DNA of 64,000 nt, taken from positions 248,001-312,000 of the forward strand of contig NZ_KB894574.1 of assembly GCF_000374525.1 (NCBI RefSeq), in the 5' to 3' direction. Position numbers and translations under genes: made by a program. Shown in pieces: positions 46,671 through 57,250 of the stretch. Position 1 is the first letter of the stretch; every line of letters starts with the position of its first letter. The notes beneath the pieces were generated by a model. That model was not told the DNA's origin, ran no database searches, and saw only the letters and a program-made list of their open reading frames with translations. This stretch comes from Amorphus coralli DSM 19760 (lineage in GTDB: Bacteria; Pseudomonadota; Alphaproteobacteria; Rhizobiales; Amorphaceae).

Positions 46671-47399
46671 TCAGTAGCGCTCTTCTTCCAGCCGCTCGTC
46701 GATCTCGCGGGTCAGGATCGCCAGGAACTCGTCCGCGAACGCGTCCATGCGCGAGATGATCTTGGAGACGTCGCCTGACAGCTTGTTGAAGAAGATCACC
46801 GCGGGGATGGCGGCAAGAAGGCCGAGGGCTGTCGCAAACAGGGCCTCGGCGATGCCGGGAGCGACGACGGCGAGATTGGTGCTTTCCGAGACCGCGATGG
46901 CCTGGAACGAGGTCATGATACCCCAGACCGTACCGAACAGGCCGATGAAGGGACCGGCGGAGCCGACCGAGGCGAGCACCGCGAGCTTGCTTTCCAGCCG
47001 CTCGCCCTCGCGCGCAATGGTCAGCGTCATCACCCGGTCGAGACGCTGGGAGAGGCTCGCCAGCGCCGGGTGATCGCCCTCGTGGCTGCGCTTCCACTCC
47101 GTCATTGCGGCAACGAAGATCGCCGACAGGGCGTGGTTGGTGCGCCCCGACAATGTGCGGAACAGGTCTTCCAGGGACTGGCCCGACCAGAACGCATCCT
47201 CAAACCGGTTCATCGCCGCGCGGGTGCGCCGGTACAGAAGCCACTTGTCGATGATGATCGCCCAGCACCAGACCGACGCCGAGATCAGTCCCAGCATGAC
47301 GATCTTGACGACGATGTGCGCCTGCCAGAACAGCCCGAACAGGGAAAAGCCGGAATGGGCGGCGAGATCGGCGCCGGCAACGGCAACGGTGGAGTCCAT
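46671..47399 (-). CDS. tolQ: Tol-Pal system protein TolQ (ExbB/MotA family)
   Basis: A 242-aa membrane protein with three helices: about 20-40 (AHIVVKIVMLGLISASVWCWAI, parts), and two in the C-terminal half around GSAGPFIGLFGTVWGIM and IPAVIFFNKLSG. The GLFGTVWGIM loop is the ExbB/TolQ hallmark. It begins the tolQRAB run. The 200 bp upstream, before ybgC, may carry a promoter; a GTTAACC half-site is present at 47594-47600. Confidence 0.95.
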   Translation of the reverse strand: MDSTVAVAGADLAAHSGFSLFGLFWQAHIVVKIVMLGLISASVWCWAIIIDKWLLYRRTRAAMNRFEDAFWSGQSLEDLFRTLSGRTNHALSAIFVAAMTEWKRSHEGDHPALASLSQRLDRVMTLTIAREGERLESKLAVLASVGSAGPFIGLFGTVWGIMTSFQAIAVSESTNLAVVAPGIAEALFATALGLLAAIPAVIFFNKLSGDVSKIISRMDAFADEFLAILTREIDERLEEERY

Positions 47400-47599
47400 G
47401 GTTCGTCCCGACTTTGCTTCTCGTCACCCGTCGGCCGGCTGAGGCGCGTCGCGCCGCTGGCCGGATCGGATGGGAGGCAGGTGTCAACGTGAGGGTTCGA
47501 GGGTGACCGGCGCCTCTGTCGGCACAGAGTTTGTCAAAACTGCGACTCCCGCTGGAAAACGGGCGTCTACACCTCTCGCCAATTAGGGTGAACAGACCG

Positions 47600-48070
47600 T
47601 TAACCGGCCGGCCCCTCATCGCGCGAGACCCGCTCCAGAAGCAGGGCCAGCACCGGTTTCGGCAACCTGCGCGGGCGTCCGTCCGGCGAGATCACCACAG
47701 CCTCCACCTCTGCACGCACCAGCGGCTGTTCGCGCTTGAGCACCACCTGGCTCAGCGTGAGCCGGGCGGCGGTGGCGCGGACGAGCCGAGTTTCCACCTC
47801 CAGAACGTCGTCGATGCGCGCCGGTGCCTTGAACTCCAGGTTCATGGCCCGCACCGCGAAGGCGATGGCGGCACCGTGGGAACCGTCGGCCAATTCATTG
47901 TGATGGACGCCGCACAGCCGCAGGAAGTCGGATCGTCCGCGCTCCAGGTAGCGCAGATAGTTGGCGTGATAGACAACGCCGGAGAAGTCGGTGTCCTCGT
48001 AATAGACGCGCACCGCCAGTCGGTGGCTGTCGCCCACGAGCCTGCCTGCGAGATCTGGCCAGTCGGTCAT
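47600..48070 (-). CDS. ybgC: Tol-Pal-associated acyl-CoA thioesterase YbgC
   Basis: A 156-aa hotdog-fold protein. The signature YYEDTDFSGVVYHANYLRYLERGR (about residues 23-46, shown here only as its known pattern D-x-D-x-x-G-V-V-Y-H-A-N-Y) holds the catalytic Asp. It lies 21 bp after mutL and is followed by tolQ, the usual ybgC-tolQRAB-pal order. It hydrolyses acyl-CoA or acyl-ACP; its exact role with Tol-Pal is unresolved. Confidence 0.94.
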   Translation of the reverse strand: MTDWPDLAGRLVGDSHRLAVRVYYEDTDFSGVVYHANYLRYLERGRSDFLRLCGVHHNELADGSHGAAIAFAVRAMNLEFKAPARIDDVLEVETRLVRATAARLTLSQVVLKREQPLVRAEVEAVVISPDGRPRRLPKPVLALLLERVSRDEGPAG

Positions 48071-48091
48071 GCGCTGTCCTGCGATGTGGCT

Positions 48092-49966
48092 TTATTTCCG
48101 GCCGAAGAGCCGCTCGATGTCGGAAAGCTTGAGTTCCACGAAGGTCGGGCGGCCGTGGTTGCACTGGCCGGACTTCGGCGTTGCCTCCATCTCGCGCAGG
48201 AGCGCATCCATTTCCTCCGGCTTGAGGCGCCGGCCGGTCCGGACCGAGCCGTGGCAGGCCACCGTGGCGGCCACATGGTCGAGCCGGTCGGCCAGCCGCT
48301 CGGAGGTCTCCCATTCGGCCAGGTCGTCGACCAGATCGCGCACCAGCCCCTGGATGTCGAGCCGGCCCGCCAGCACCGACGGCACCTCGCGCACCGCCAC
48401 GGCGCCGGGACCGAACGCCTCGACGACCAGCCCGGTCTCGGCCAGGGCGTCGGCGGCGGACACCAGGCGCTCCACGTCCTCTTCCGGCAGATCGACCACC
48501 TCCGGCACCAGCAGCATCTGCCGGGCGACGCCGGAGCGGGCACGCTCCGCCTTCAGGCGTTCGTAGACGAGGCGCTCGTGGGCGGCGTGGCTGTCGACGA
48601 TGACGATGCCGTCACGGGTCTGGGCGAGAATGTAGTTCTCGTGGAGGTGCGCCCGGGCAGCCCCGAGAGGCCGGTCGAGGTCGCCCTCCGTCTCCGGCCG
48701 GGAGAAGGCGCGGGTCTCGGCGGAGGGGGTGGCGAGGGCGGAAAAGGCCGCCTGGCCCTCCTCGTGGAAGCCGGTGGCGGCGGCGGGCGTCTGCGCACCG
48801 TAGGCCTGCGCAGACGGGTGCGCGGGCGCTGCGCGATTCTGCGCGATCGTGCGCGATTGCGCAGGATTCGGGTGCGCGGACCATCCGCCCCCGCCGGCCG
48901 TGCCGGACGCCGGTGCCGCGTGTGGACGCAGCGCGTCGATGGCGGAGCGGGCCGTCGCGGTGTTGGCGGCAAGCCCGGCCTGGGCGAGCGCGTGCTTGAT
49001 GGAGCCCACCAGGAGCCCCCGGACGAGGCCTGGATCGCGGAAACGCACGTCGGCCTTGGCCGGATGCACGTTGACGTCCACCTCGGCCGGGTCGAGCTCG
49101 ATGTAGAGGGCTGCAACGGGATGGCGGTCGCGGGCCATGACGTCGGAAACCGCGCCCCTGAGCGCGCCGAGCAGCAGCTTGTCGCGCACCGGGCGACCGT
49201 TGACGAACAGGAACTGGTGCTGCGAGTTCGCCCGATGGAAGGTCGGCCGGCCGATCAGGCCCTCCAGCCGCACGCCCTCGCGCGCCGCATCGATGACCAG
49301 CGCGTTGTCGACGAAGTCGCGGCTGATGACGTCGGCGATGCGGGCCGCGTCTGCCCCCTCGCCCTCGCGGGCCGGATAGTCGGTGCGGCTGCGATCCGAG
49401 CCGGTCAGCACGAAGCGCACCTCGGGATGGGCGAGCGCCAGCCGGCGCACCACGTCGGAGATGGCGTTGGCCTCGGCCCGGTCGGACTTCAGGAACTTGA
49501 GCCGCGCCGGGGTGGCGAAGAACAGGTCGCGGACGTCAACGATGGTTCCGGCCGACAGCGCCGCCGGCTTCGGCCCTTCGCAGAGCCCGCCTTCCACCGA
49601 GATCGTCCAGCCGCTGTCGCCGCCGCGTGCCCGGGTGGAGATCGACAGCCGCGCCACCGAGCCGATGGACGGCAGCGCCTCGCCGCGAAAGCCAAGCGTT
49701 GCGATGGAGAACAGCGTGTCCTCGGTGAGCTTGGAGGTGCAGTGGCGCTCCACGGCCAGCGCGAGATCCTCCCGGCTCATGCCGCAGCCGTCGTCGATGA
49801 CCCGGATCAGGCTCTTGCCGCCGGCCGCGGTGACCACCTCGATGCGCCGCGCACCGGCATCGATGGCGTTCTCCACGAGCTCCTTGACGACGCTCGCGGG
49901 GCGCTCCACCACCTCGCCTGCGGCGATCCGGTTGATCACGGCACTGGAAAGCTGGCGGACGGGCAT
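48092..49966 (-). CDS. mutL: DNA mismatch repair protein MutL (endonuclease type)
   Basis: A 624-aa protein. The GHKL ATPase motifs are in place: [27 protein letters not shown] and [13 protein letters not shown] Pro/Ala-rich linker spans about residues 335-430. The C-terminal domain has [12 protein letters not shown] at 458-469, matching the metal-binding DQHA(X)2E(X)4E endonuclease motif with Ser in place of Gln. ACHGS (about 570) and CNHGRP (Cys602) complete the site. It should therefore nick DNA itself; no MutH is needed. It heads the mutL-ybgC-tol run. Confidence 0.95.
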   Translation of the reverse strand: MPVRQLSSAVINRIAAGEVVERPASVVKELVENAIDAGARRIEVVTAAGGKSLIRVIDDGCGMSREDLALAVERHCTSKLTEDTLFSIATLGFRGEALPSIGSVARLSISTRARGGDSGWTISVEGGLCEGPKPAALSAGTIVDVRDLFFATPARLKFLKSDRAEANAISDVVRRLALAHPEVRFVLTGSDRSRTDYPAREGEGADAARIADVISRDFVDNALVIDAAREGVRLEGLIGRPTFHRANSQHQFLFVNGRPVRDKLLLGALRGAVSDVMARDRHPVAALYIELDPAEVDVNVHPAKADVRFRDPGLVRGLLVGSIKHALAQAGLAANTATARSAIDALRPHAAPASGTAGGGGWSAHPNPAQSRTIAQNRAAPAHPSAQAYGAQTPAAATGFHEEGQAAFSALATPSAETRAFSRPETEGDLDRPLGAARAHLHENYILAQTRDGIVIVDSHAAHERLVYERLKAERARSGVARQMLLVPEVVDLPEEDVERLVSAADALAETGLVVEAFGPGAVAVREVPSVLAGRLDIQGLVRDLVDDLAEWETSERLADRLDHVAATVACHGSVRTGRRLKPEEMDALLREMEATPKSGQCNHGRPTFVELKLSDIERLFGRK

Positions 49967-50155
49967 GGCGGTCGGACGGTCTCGCGTGGCGATTCGAGCG
50001 AAGGGTTAACGCCCGACAATGACGGATTCGCGGTCGCGGGTCAGGCCCCGTCCACACGGCCTCCACTGCTCGGCCGACGGGTCGATCGGTCCGGCGATAT
50101 CCAACCACACGCCTTTTTGCAGTGCAGCGGCTTGACCCGGAGACGGGTTGAGGCG

Positions 50156-51043
50156 ATGCCCTTGCCCATCATGACACACGCCGCCCCCGACTTCCCCACC
50201 GGTCTCTCCGCCCTCGCTCCCGAATACGACGCGCTGCTCGTCGATGTCTGGGGCGTGATCCACAACGGCGTCACCCATTTCGAGGCGGCGGCCGATGCGC
50301 TGGTGCGCTTCCGGCGCGAGCGCGGCGGCTCGGTGGTGCTGATCACCAACGCGCCCCGCCCGCACCCGCCCATCGTCGAACAACTCGTCGAGCTGGGCGT
50401 GCCGGACGCCGCTTACGACGCGGTGGTGACGTCGGGCGACGTGACGCTGGGCCAGATTTCCGGTCTGGGCGTGGAGCCGATCTACCATATCGGCCCGGAG
50501 CGCGACCTGTCGCTGTTCGACGGGCTGGGGGTGCGCCTTGTCGAGGCGGAGGCCGCGCAGGCCATCTGCTGCACCGGCCTCTTCGACGACTGGAACGAAA
50601 CGCCGGAAGACTACCGTGAGGGCCTGTCGGCTCTCGCCGCTCGCAAGCTGCCCTTCGTCTGCGCCAATCCCGACATCGTCGTGCAGCGCGGTGGCGAGCA
50701 GATCTACTGCGCCGGCGCGCTGGCCCAGCTCTACCGCGAGCTCGGCGGTGAAGTGCGCCTGGCCGGCAAGCCGCACCCGCCGATCTACGAGGCGGCCTTC
50801 GCCCGGCTCCAGGAGGTCATGGGCAGCGCCCCCGACCGCGACCGGGTGCTTGCGGTGGGCGACGGGCTGATGACCGACATCCGTGGCGCCGTCGGCCAGG
50901 GCCTGGCCGCCCTTTTGATCACCCAGGGCATCCACTCCGCCGAGTTCGGCCCGCCCGACGCGCCGGATCCGCAGGCGGTGGCCGACCGGCTGGGCCGCGA
51001 CGGACTGGCGGTGCGCGCCGTGCTGCCCAGCCTTCGCTGGTAG
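50156..51043 (+). CDS. HAD-superfamily hydrolase, TIGR01459/NagD-like class IIA
   Basis: A 295-aa phosphatase-fold protein. Motif I is LLVDVWGVIHNG (nucleophile Asp near residue 29). Motif II is VLITNAPRP (Thr), the Lys is in LAGKPHPPIYEAA, and the final acidic motif is AVGDGLMTDIRGA. These define a class IIA HAD such as NagD or PNPase-like enzymes. The start is uncertain: ATG 50156 has GAGG very close upstream; ATG 50171 is an alternative. It diverges from mutL. Substrate unknown. Confidence 0.88.
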   Translation: MPLPIMTHAAPDFPTGLSALAPEYDALLVDVWGVIHNGVTHFEAAADALVRFRRERGGSVVLITNAPRPHPPIVEQLVELGVPDAAYDAVVTSGDVTLGQISGLGVEPIYHIGPERDLSLFDGLGVRLVEAEAAQAICCTGLFDDWNETPEDYREGLSALAARKLPFVCANPDIVVQRGGEQIYCAGALAQLYRELGGEVRLAGKPHPPIYEAAFARLQEVMGSAPDRDRVLAVGDGLMTDIRGAVGQGLAALLITQGIHSAEFGPPDAPDPQAVADRLGRDGLAVRAVLPSLRW

Positions 51044-51120
51044 GCGCGAGTCCTTCTCCCACCTTGCGTCGGCCACGCGGACCGCGCACCGTCATGAAAC
51101 GGTGAAAGCCCGTGTCCTAT

Positions 51121-51286
51121 GAGCGGGACACGGGCGGAAAACCGGATTCCACTTTTCCTCGTCCCGAAGATCTTTCCCTTGCGCGGGACGCGGGCGGAAA
51201 ACCGAATTCCACTTTTCCTCGTCCCGAAGGTCTTTCCCTTGCGCGGGACGCGGGCGGAAAACCGGATTCCACTTTTCCTCGTCCCG
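51121..51286. repeat. 60-bp tandem repeat, about 2.8 copies
   Basis: Three consecutive 60-bp units begin at 51121, 51181 and 51241. The common core reads GGGCGGAAAACCG then ATTCCACTTTTCCTCGTCCCG. Differences are few (for example GGATTCC versus GAATTCC, and GAAGATC versus GAAGGTC). The third copy breaks after GTCCCG at 51286. The period is a multiple of three, so all frames stay open and translate as 20-residue repeats. No start signal supports expression. It lies 55 bp before the malic enzyme start. Confidence 0.9.
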
Positions 51287-51340
51287 CTTTAGGCTTTGCC
51301 GCGCGCGCGACGGGGATGCGCGGCTGGGGAGCTCACACCA

Positions 51341-53023
51341 ATGACCAGGACCATCGACGCGCAGCGCTATCGCGGCCGCCGGCTGATCGACACGCCGCTG
51401 CTCAACAAGTCCGACGCCTTCACCGATGCCGAGCGCACGGCCTTTCACCTGCACGGGCTGCTGCCGCCCTCGGTGGAGACGCTGGAAAACCAGGTCGCCC
51501 GCGCCAAGGACGCCTACGCCCAGAAGACCACGGACCTCGAGCGCCACATCTACCTGCGCGCCCTGCAGGACACCAACGAGACGCTCTTCTACGCCCTGAT
51601 GGCGGAGAACATCACCGAGCTGATGCCGATGGTCTACACGCCGGTGGTCGGGCTCGGCTGCCAGCGCTTTTCCGAGATCTACCGCAAGCCGCGCGGCCTG
51701 TTCGTCTCCTACCCGCTGCGCGATCAGATGGACGACCTTCTGGACTCCGCCGGCGCCCAGGACGTGCGCGTGATCGTGGTGACCGACGGCGAACGAATCC
51801 TCGGCCTCGGCGACCAGGGCACCGGCGGCATGGGCATCCCGATCGGCAAGCTGTCGCTCTACACCGCCTGCGGCGGCGTGGCCCCGGACTACACCCTGCC
51901 GATCACCCTGGACGTGGGCACCAACAACCAGGACCTGATCGACGACCCGTTCTATATCGGCTGGCGCCACGAGCGGATCACCGGCGACGACTACGTGGCC
52001 TTCGTCGACGCCTTCGTGGACGCGGTGAAGCGCAAGTGGCCGAACGTGCTGCTGCAGTTCGAGGACTTCGCCCAGAACCACGCGACCATGTTCCTGGAGC
52101 GCTACCGCGACCAGCTCTGCATGTTCAACGACGACGTCCAGGGCACCGCCTCGGTGGTGGTCGGCACGGTCCTGTCGGCGGTCAAGGAATCCGGGCGGCC
52201 GCTGTCGGAGCAGCGCGTGGTGGTCGTCGGCGCCGGCTCAGCCGGCTGCGGCATCGCCGAGCAGATGATCCGCCTGATGGTGGAAGACGGGCTCGATCCG
52301 GAGGAGGCCCGCAAGCGCTTCTACATGATCGACCGGGAAGGCCTGGTCTTCGACACCCAGAAGGATCTCTGGCCGTTCCAGGCAGCACTCGCCCACACCG
52401 CTGACCACGTCGCAGCATGGACGGCCGGCGAAACGCCCGGGAAGTTCTCCCTCCTGGAAACCGTGCAGAACGCGAAGCCGACCATCATCATCGGCGTGAC
52501 CGGCCATCCCGGCGTGTTCACCGAGGAGGTGATCCGCGCCATGGCCGCAACCGCGGAACGGCCCATCGTGTTCCCGCTGTCCAATCCGACCTCCCGCTGC
52601 GAGGCACAGCCGGAAGACGTGCTCGCCTGGACCGACGGCCGCGCCATCATCGGTACCGGCAGCCCGTTCCAGCCGGTGACGCACGGCGGCAAGACCTATC
52701 CCATCGCCCAGACCAACAACTCGTACATCTTCCCGGGTCTGGGCCTCGGCATTCTGGCGCTCGACATTCCCCGGGTGAGCGACGCCATGTTCATGGCCGC
52801 CTCGCGGGCCCTGGCAGACTGCAACACCGGCGGCGCCGGCGACGTGCCGGTGCTTCTGCCGCCGCTCGCCGACATCCGGCAGGTCTCGCGCGCCATTGCC
52901 ATTGCCGTGGGCAAGGCGGCGGCCGCCGAGGGACTGATCGCGGCGATGGACGATGCGGCGATCGCCGCGAAGGTCGACGCCGCCGTGTGGGAACCCGTCT
53001 ACAGCGACTACGTGGCCGCCTGA
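51341..53023 (+). CDS. NAD-dependent malic enzyme
   Basis: A 560-aa enzyme starting at ATG 51341 after GGGGAG. Conserved blocks: YTPVVG, the catalytic Tyr region; [19 protein letters not shown] with catalytic Lys; the metal-binding FEDFAQNHA and FNDDVQGTA; and the NAD fold [26 protein letters not shown] is also typical of the long eukaryote/SfcA-like form. It decarboxylates malate to pyruvate. The gene is followed 26 bp later by a PoxB-like enzyme that would use pyruvate. Confidence 0.93.
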   Translation: MTRTIDAQRYRGRRLIDTPLLNKSDAFTDAERTAFHLHGLLPPSVETLENQVARAKDAYAQKTTDLERHIYLRALQDTNETLFYALMAENITELMPMVYTPVVGLGCQRFSEIYRKPRGLFVSYPLRDQMDDLLDSAGAQDVRVIVVTDGERILGLGDQGTGGMGIPIGKLSLYTACGGVAPDYTLPITLDVGTNNQDLIDDPFYIGWRHERITGDDYVAFVDAFVDAVKRKWPNVLLQFEDFAQNHATMFLERYRDQLCMFNDDVQGTASVVVGTVLSAVKESGRPLSEQRVVVVGAGSAGCGIAEQMIRLMVEDGLDPEEARKRFYMIDREGLVFDTQKDLWPFQAALAHTADHVAAWTAGETPGKFSLLETVQNAKPTIIIGVTGHPGVFTEEVIRAMAATAERPIVFPLSNPTSRCEAQPEDVLAWTDGRAIIGTGSPFQPVTHGGKTYPIAQTNNSYIFPGLGLGILALDIPRVSDAMFMAASRALADCNTGGAGDVPVLLPPLADIRQVSRAIAIAVGKAAAAEGLIAAMDDAAIAAKVDAAVWEPVYSDYVAA

Positions 53024-53049
53024 GCGCGACCGGCAGGGGAGTTCGAGTG

Positions 53050-54777
53050 ATGGCTAAGATGCGGGTTGCGGACCAGATGGCGCAGGCCCTCGAGGCGGCC
53101 GGCGTGGAGCGGGTGTGGGGCGTCGTGGGCGACAGCCTGAACGGCTTCACCGATGCGCTGAGGACCTCCAAGACGATCTCGTGGATGCACACGCGCCACG
53201 AGGAGACGGCGGCGTTCGCCGCCGGCGCCGAGGCGCAGCTCACCGGCAAGCTCGCCGTGTGCGCGGGAAGCTGCGGGCCGGGCAACCTGCACCTCATCAA
53301 CGGGCTGTTCGACTGCCACCGCACCCGCACGCCGGTGCTGGCGATCGCCGCGCACATCCCCAGCGCGGAGATCGGCTCCGGCTACTTCCAGGAGACCCAT
53401 CCGGAAAATCTCTTCCGCGAGTGCAGCCACTATTGCGAGCTGGTCTCCAGCCCGGCGCAGATGCCGCGCGCCATGGAGATCGCCATGCGCACGGCGATCC
53501 AGAAGCAGGGCGTGGCGGTGCTCGTCATTCCCGGCGACGTGGCGCTGGCGGCTGCGGAAAGCGACGCGCCAGTGACCTTCGCCGAAACCGAGCTGCCGGT
53601 TGTGGTGCCGCCGGAAGCCGAGATCGACCGGCTGGCCGAGCGCCTCAACGGCGCCGGCAAGATCACCCTTCTGTGCGGCGCGGGCTGCGCCGGCGCGCAC
53701 GCCGAGGTGGTCGCGCTGGCCGATGCGCTGAAGGCCCCCATCGTGCATTCGCTGCGCGGCAAGGACCACGTGGAGCACGACAACCCGTACGATGTCGGCA
53801 TGACCGGCTTCATCGGCTTCTCGTCCGGCTACCACGCCATGGTGAGCGCCGACCTGCTCCTGATGCTGGGCACCGACTTTCCCTACCGCCAGTTCTATCC
53901 CGCCGACGCCAAGGTCGCGCAGGTTGACATACGCGGTGAAAATCTCGGCAAGCGCACCCGCCTCGATCTCGGTCTCGTGGGCGATGTCGGGGAAACCCTG
54001 CGCCGCCTCAACCCGAAGGTCCGCGCCAGAAGCGACGACGCCTTCCTGAAGAAGGCGCAGGACCACTATCGCAAGGCGCGCCACGACCTCGACCAGTTGG
54101 CCGTCGGCAAGCCCGGCTCGAAGCCGGTTCATCCGCAATATGTGGCGAAGATCATCGACGAGGTGGCCGCCGACGACGCGATCCTTTCCTGCGACGTCGG
54201 CCAGACCACGGTCTGGGCCGCCCGCTACCTCCACCTCAAGGGCACGCGGCGGCTGATCGGCTCCATGCTGCACGGCTCCATGGCCAACGCCATGCCGCAG
54301 GCGCTGGGCGCCCAGGCGGCCTATCCGGGCCGGCAGGTGGTGTCCATGTCCGGCGACGGCGGCTTCACCATGATGATGGGTGACATCATCTCCGCCACCC
54401 AGCTCGGCCTGCCGATCAAGATCGTGGTCTTCAACAACGGGCTGCTCGGCTTCGTCGACATCGAGATGAAGGCGGCCGGCTTCCTGCCCTTCGGCACCGA
54501 CCTGAAGAACCCGAACTTCGCTGCCATGGCCGAGGCGCTGGGCATTCTCGGCATCCGGGCTGAGGATCCGGCCGAGGTCCGTCCGGCCATCGAGCGCGCC
54601 TTCGCCCACGGCGGGCCGGCGCTCGTCGACGTGGTGACGGATCCGATGGAGCTGGTCATGCCGCCGGAGATCAAGGCGGAGCAGGCCGTCGGCTTCAGCC
54701 TCTATGCCGCGCGCGCCATCATGAACGGACGCGGCGACGAGATCGTGGAGCTTGCGAAGAGCGCGCTCTTCCGGTGA
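53050..54777 (+). CDS. TPP-dependent pyruvate oxidase/dehydrogenase (PoxB-like)
   Basis: A 575-aa thiamine-diphosphate enzyme. The catalytic Glu lies in [18 protein letters not shown]-type context near residue 52 (RHEETAAF). The TPP motif begins [13 protein letters not shown] and ends in NNGLLGF, about 30 residues later. FAD-binding central-domain features ([11 protein letters not shown]) are visible. ATG 53050 has GGGGAG 8 bases before it. It sits downstream of malic enzyme, so pyruvate to acetate is likely. A different 2-oxo acid or an acetolactate-synthase-type role cannot be excluded. Confidence 0.88.
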   Translation: MAKMRVADQMAQALEAAGVERVWGVVGDSLNGFTDALRTSKTISWMHTRHEETAAFAAGAEAQLTGKLAVCAGSCGPGNLHLINGLFDCHRTRTPVLAIAAHIPSAEIGSGYFQETHPENLFRECSHYCELVSSPAQMPRAMEIAMRTAIQKQGVAVLVIPGDVALAAAESDAPVTFAETELPVVVPPEAEIDRLAERLNGAGKITLLCGAGCAGAHAEVVALADALKAPIVHSLRGKDHVEHDNPYDVGMTGFIGFSSGYHAMVSADLLLMLGTDFPYRQFYPADAKVAQVDIRGENLGKRTRLDLGLVGDVGETLRRLNPKVRARSDDAFLKKAQDHYRKARHDLDQLAVGKPGSKPVHPQYVAKIIDEVAADDAILSCDVGQTTVWAARYLHLKGTRRLIGSMLHGSMANAMPQALGAQAAYPGRQVVSMSGDGGFTMMMGDIISATQLGLPIKIVVFNNGLLGFVDIEMKAAGFLPFGTDLKNPNFAAMAEALGILGIRAEDPAEVRPAIERAFAHGGPALVDVVTDPMELVMPPEIKAEQAVGFSLYAARAIMNGRGDEIVELAKSALFR

Positions 54778-54854
54778 TCCTGCAGGAGCCGGGCGCGATC
54801 CCGGCTCCGCCCTCCGGCGGTCCGCTTCCCTCGTACCCGGAGACCGGCCATCCC

Positions 54855-55301
54855 ATGACCCTGATGCTCCAGACCCTCTATTTCGAGGATCTCTCCCTCG
54901 GTCAGCGCGACAGCTTCGAGAAGACGGTGATGGCCGACGACGTGGTCGGCTTCGCGGAAGTGTCCGGCGACCGCAACCCGATCCACCTGTCGGAGCATTT
55001 CGCGGCCCGCACGCCCTTCAAGACGCGCATCGCCCACGGCCTCTACACCGCCAGCCTGATCTCCGCCCTGCTCGGCACCCGCCTGCCGGGTCCCGGCGCC
55101 ATCTACCTCTCCCAGAGCCTCAACTTCCGCGCCCCGGTGAAGATCGGCGATACGGTGACCGTGTCGGTGGAGGTGGTGGAGCTGATCGCGGAGAAGAACC
55201 GCGCCCGGCTCTCCTGCGAGTGCCGGGTCGGCGAGACGGTGGTGCTCGACGGCGAAGCGCTGGTGAAGGTGCCGTCGCGCGCCGAGATCGAGGTCGCGTG
55301 A
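54855..55301 (+). CDS. MaoC-like (R)-specific enoyl-CoA hydratase
   Basis: A 148-aa hotdog-fold protein starting at ATG 54855. The hydratase-2 motif is VSGDRNPIHLSE followed by TRIAHGLYTASLISALLG. It has the Asp and His (D-x5-H spacing) that hydrate crotonyl-type CoA esters. Family members feed (R)-3-hydroxyacyl-CoA to PHA synthesis or handle branched acids. The gene lies 77 bp after the PoxB-like gene and probably shares its transcript; that link is unexplained. Confidence 0.87.
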   Translation: MTLMLQTLYFEDLSLGQRDSFEKTVMADDVVGFAEVSGDRNPIHLSEHFAARTPFKTRIAHGLYTASLISALLGTRLPGPGAIYLSQSLNFRAPVKIGDTVTVSVEVVELIAEKNRARLSCECRVGETVVLDGEALVKVPSRAEIEVA

Positions 55302-55443
55302 GAGGGGAAGCAGCCACGCCGGCCACGCGGCACTTGATTTTGGCGCGGGGGGTGGGCAGCTTCCGCCAGCCGGGCGCGCGCCCGGTTCCGTTTTACGCCG
55401 GGTCCGTTCCCGGCCCCGATCCCGTGACCGGTCCGCGCCCTTC

Positions 55444-56448
55444 ATGAGCTCCCAGTCCGCCGCCTTTTCCGACGGCTCCTTCACCTTCCCCATCGCGGAG
55501 GTTCCCGAGCGGCTGCGCGGCGGCGTTGCGGCCATCGGCAATTTCGACGGCGTTCACCGGGGCCATCAGATGGTTCTGAACGAGGCGCGGACCGCCGCCC
55601 GACGCATGGGCGTGCCTGCGGTGGCCCTGACCTTCGAGCCGCACCCGCGCACGTTCTTCCGGCCCGACCAGCCGGTGTTTCGGCTGACGCCACCGGCCGA
55701 GCGCGCCGTTGTGCTGAGCGCGCTGGGCCTGGACGGCGTGGTGATCGTGCCGTTCGATGCGGCCCTGGCGGCCACGGAAGCCGACCGGTTCGTCGACGGC
55801 ATCCTGCGCGACCGCCTGGCGATCCGCGGCGCAGTGGTCGGCTACAATTTCCATTTCGGCAAGGCGCGCGGCGGCACGCCCGACTTCCTGCGCGAGCGCG
55901 GCGAGGCGGACGGCTTCGCCGTCACCGTGGTGGAGGCGACCGTCGACGAGGGCGGCGAGCCGATTTCCTCCACGCGGGTGCGCGCGGCGCTGGAGGCCGG
56001 TGCTCCGGAGGTGGCGGCCCGGCTGCTCGGCCATCGCTGGCTTGTGGTGGGCGAGGTCATTCACGGCGATGCCCGCGGCCGGACGCTGGGCTATCCCACC
56101 GCCAACATAAGGCTGGCGCCGGACTGCGCGCTGCGCCATGGCGTCTATGCGGTGCGGGTGGCGGTCGACGGGCAGACTTATGACGGCGTCGCGAGCTATG
56201 GCCGCCGACCGATGTTCGACGACGGCGCGCCGCTGTTCGAGACCTTCCTGTTCGACTTCTCCGGCGATCTCTACGGCCGCAAGCTCACCATCTCGGTGTT
56301 TTCCTTCCTGCGGCCGGAGCTGCGCTTCGACGGGGTGGAGGGTCTGATCGCTCAGATGGACGCCGACAGCGCCGATGCCCAGCGGATCCTCGGCGAGGCC
56401 GAGCCGCTCTCCGACCTCGACCGGATGCTGTCGTTCAGGGCGGGATAG
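55444..56448 (+). CDS. ribF: bifunctional riboflavin kinase/FAD synthetase
   Basis: A 334-aa bifunctional enzyme. The N-terminal adenylyltransferase domain has AAIGNFDGVHRGHQ (residues 27-39) and GYNFHFGKARGG. The C-terminal flavokinase domain (from about residue 195) has GRTLGYPTANI and the later GVYAVRV, ETFLFDFSGDLYG. It makes FMN and then FAD. Start ATG 55444; it ends 34 bp before the convergent SURF1 gene. Confidence 0.95.
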   Translation: MSSQSAAFSDGSFTFPIAEVPERLRGGVAAIGNFDGVHRGHQMVLNEARTAARRMGVPAVALTFEPHPRTFFRPDQPVFRLTPPAERAVVLSALGLDGVVIVPFDAALAATEADRFVDGILRDRLAIRGAVVGYNFHFGKARGGTPDFLRERGEADGFAVTVVEATVDEGGEPISSTRVRAALEAGAPEVAARLLGHRWLVVGEVIHGDARGRTLGYPTANIRLAPDCALRHGVYAVRVAVDGQTYDGVASYGRRPMFDDGAPLFETFLFDFSGDLYGRKLTISVFSFLRPELRFDGVEGLIAQMDADSADAQRILGEAEPLSDLDRMLSFRAG

Positions 56449-56482
56449 GGCGGCGGGAGGCGGCCGGGAAAGCGGCCCGCCT

Positions 56483-57250
56483 TCAGAGGCCGGTCTCGCC
56501 GTCGGGTCGCAGCCGGCGCCACGCGTAGGCGCCGTAGACGAAGACCAGAACGATCGCCAGACCGTACCAGGTGACCGCGTACTGAAGGTGGCTGTTGGAG
56601 AAGGTGAGCGGCGTCTCGCCGGCCTGGGGCAGGCCGTTCGGCGGCGTCTGGGAGGCCACCAGCGACACGTAGTAGGGGGCGACCTTGTCGGCATCGAGGT
56701 CCAGCGGCGCGGCCATCTTCGACAGGTCGCGAACGATCCACTCGTTGTCCTCGACATTGGGATCGGGCGTGAAGAAGGCGCCGGTCTCCCCGAAGCGGAC
56801 CAGCCCCTCGATGGTGGTCTCGCCGGGCGGCGGGCCGGGGCGCGTGCCCGGCTCCTTCTTGTCGAGCGGCACGAAGCCGCGGTCGACCAGCAGCGTCCAG
56901 CCGTCGTCCGTCTGGAAGGGCGCGAAGATCAGGTAGCCGGGACCGCCGAGCGGGCCATTGGGCTCGCCCAGCGCCATGAAGACATGGATCTCGCCCTCGC
57001 CGTAGCGGCCGTTCGCCTCGACGCGCTGGAAGATCCAGCGATCGGGATCGACATCGGGCCAGCGGCCCGGGCCGGGCGCGGCCACCGGATCGGCAACGCT
57101 GCGCGATTCAGCCGCCGCGATCAGGCCTTCCTTCCAGTCGAGCCGCCGCATCTGCCAGTTGCCCAGCGTGACCAGGATGGCGAGGGCGACGAGGGTGGCG
57201 AGCGTCGGCCAAACGAGGCTGCGGAGGGCGGAACGGGGCGTGGCGCTCAC
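56483..57250 (-). CDS. SURF1-family cytochrome oxidase assembly protein
   Basis: A 255-aa protein starting at GTG 57250, which overlaps the stop of the DUF983 gene (GTGA). One N-terminal membrane helix (LATLVALAILVTLGNWQMRRL) and one C-terminal helix (WYGLAIVLVFVYGAYAWRR) bracket a periplasmic domain with LVDRGFVP. These are SURF1 landmarks. It helps insert heme a into subunit I. It closes the oxidase operon. Confidence 0.93.
   Translation of the reverse strand: MSATPRSALRSLVWPTLATLVALAILVTLGNWQMRRLDWKEGLIAAAESRSVADPVAAPGPGRWPDVDPDRWIFQRVEANGRYGEGEIHVFMALGEPNGPLGGPGYLIFAPFQTDDGWTLLVDRGFVPLDKKEPGTRPGPPPGETTIEGLVRFGETGAFFTPDPNVEDNEWIVRDLSKMAAPLDLDADKVAPYYVSLVASQTPPNGLPQAGETPLTFSNSHLQYAVTWYGLAIVLVFVYGAYAWRRLRPDGETGL

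Noticed and set aside
47531-50155. Very long plus-strand frame extending the HAD hydrolase upstream
   Set aside because: It runs opposite mutL and ybgC; the protein-like part begins only near 50156.
51121-51286. Possible CRISPR array
   Set aside because: The units are contiguous 60-bp copies with no unique spacers, and there are no cas genes.
51112-51340. Repeat-encoded peptide (20-residue repeats in open frames on both strands)
   Set aside because: The 60-bp period keeps frames open by arithmetic; no ribosome-binding site or conservation supports translation.
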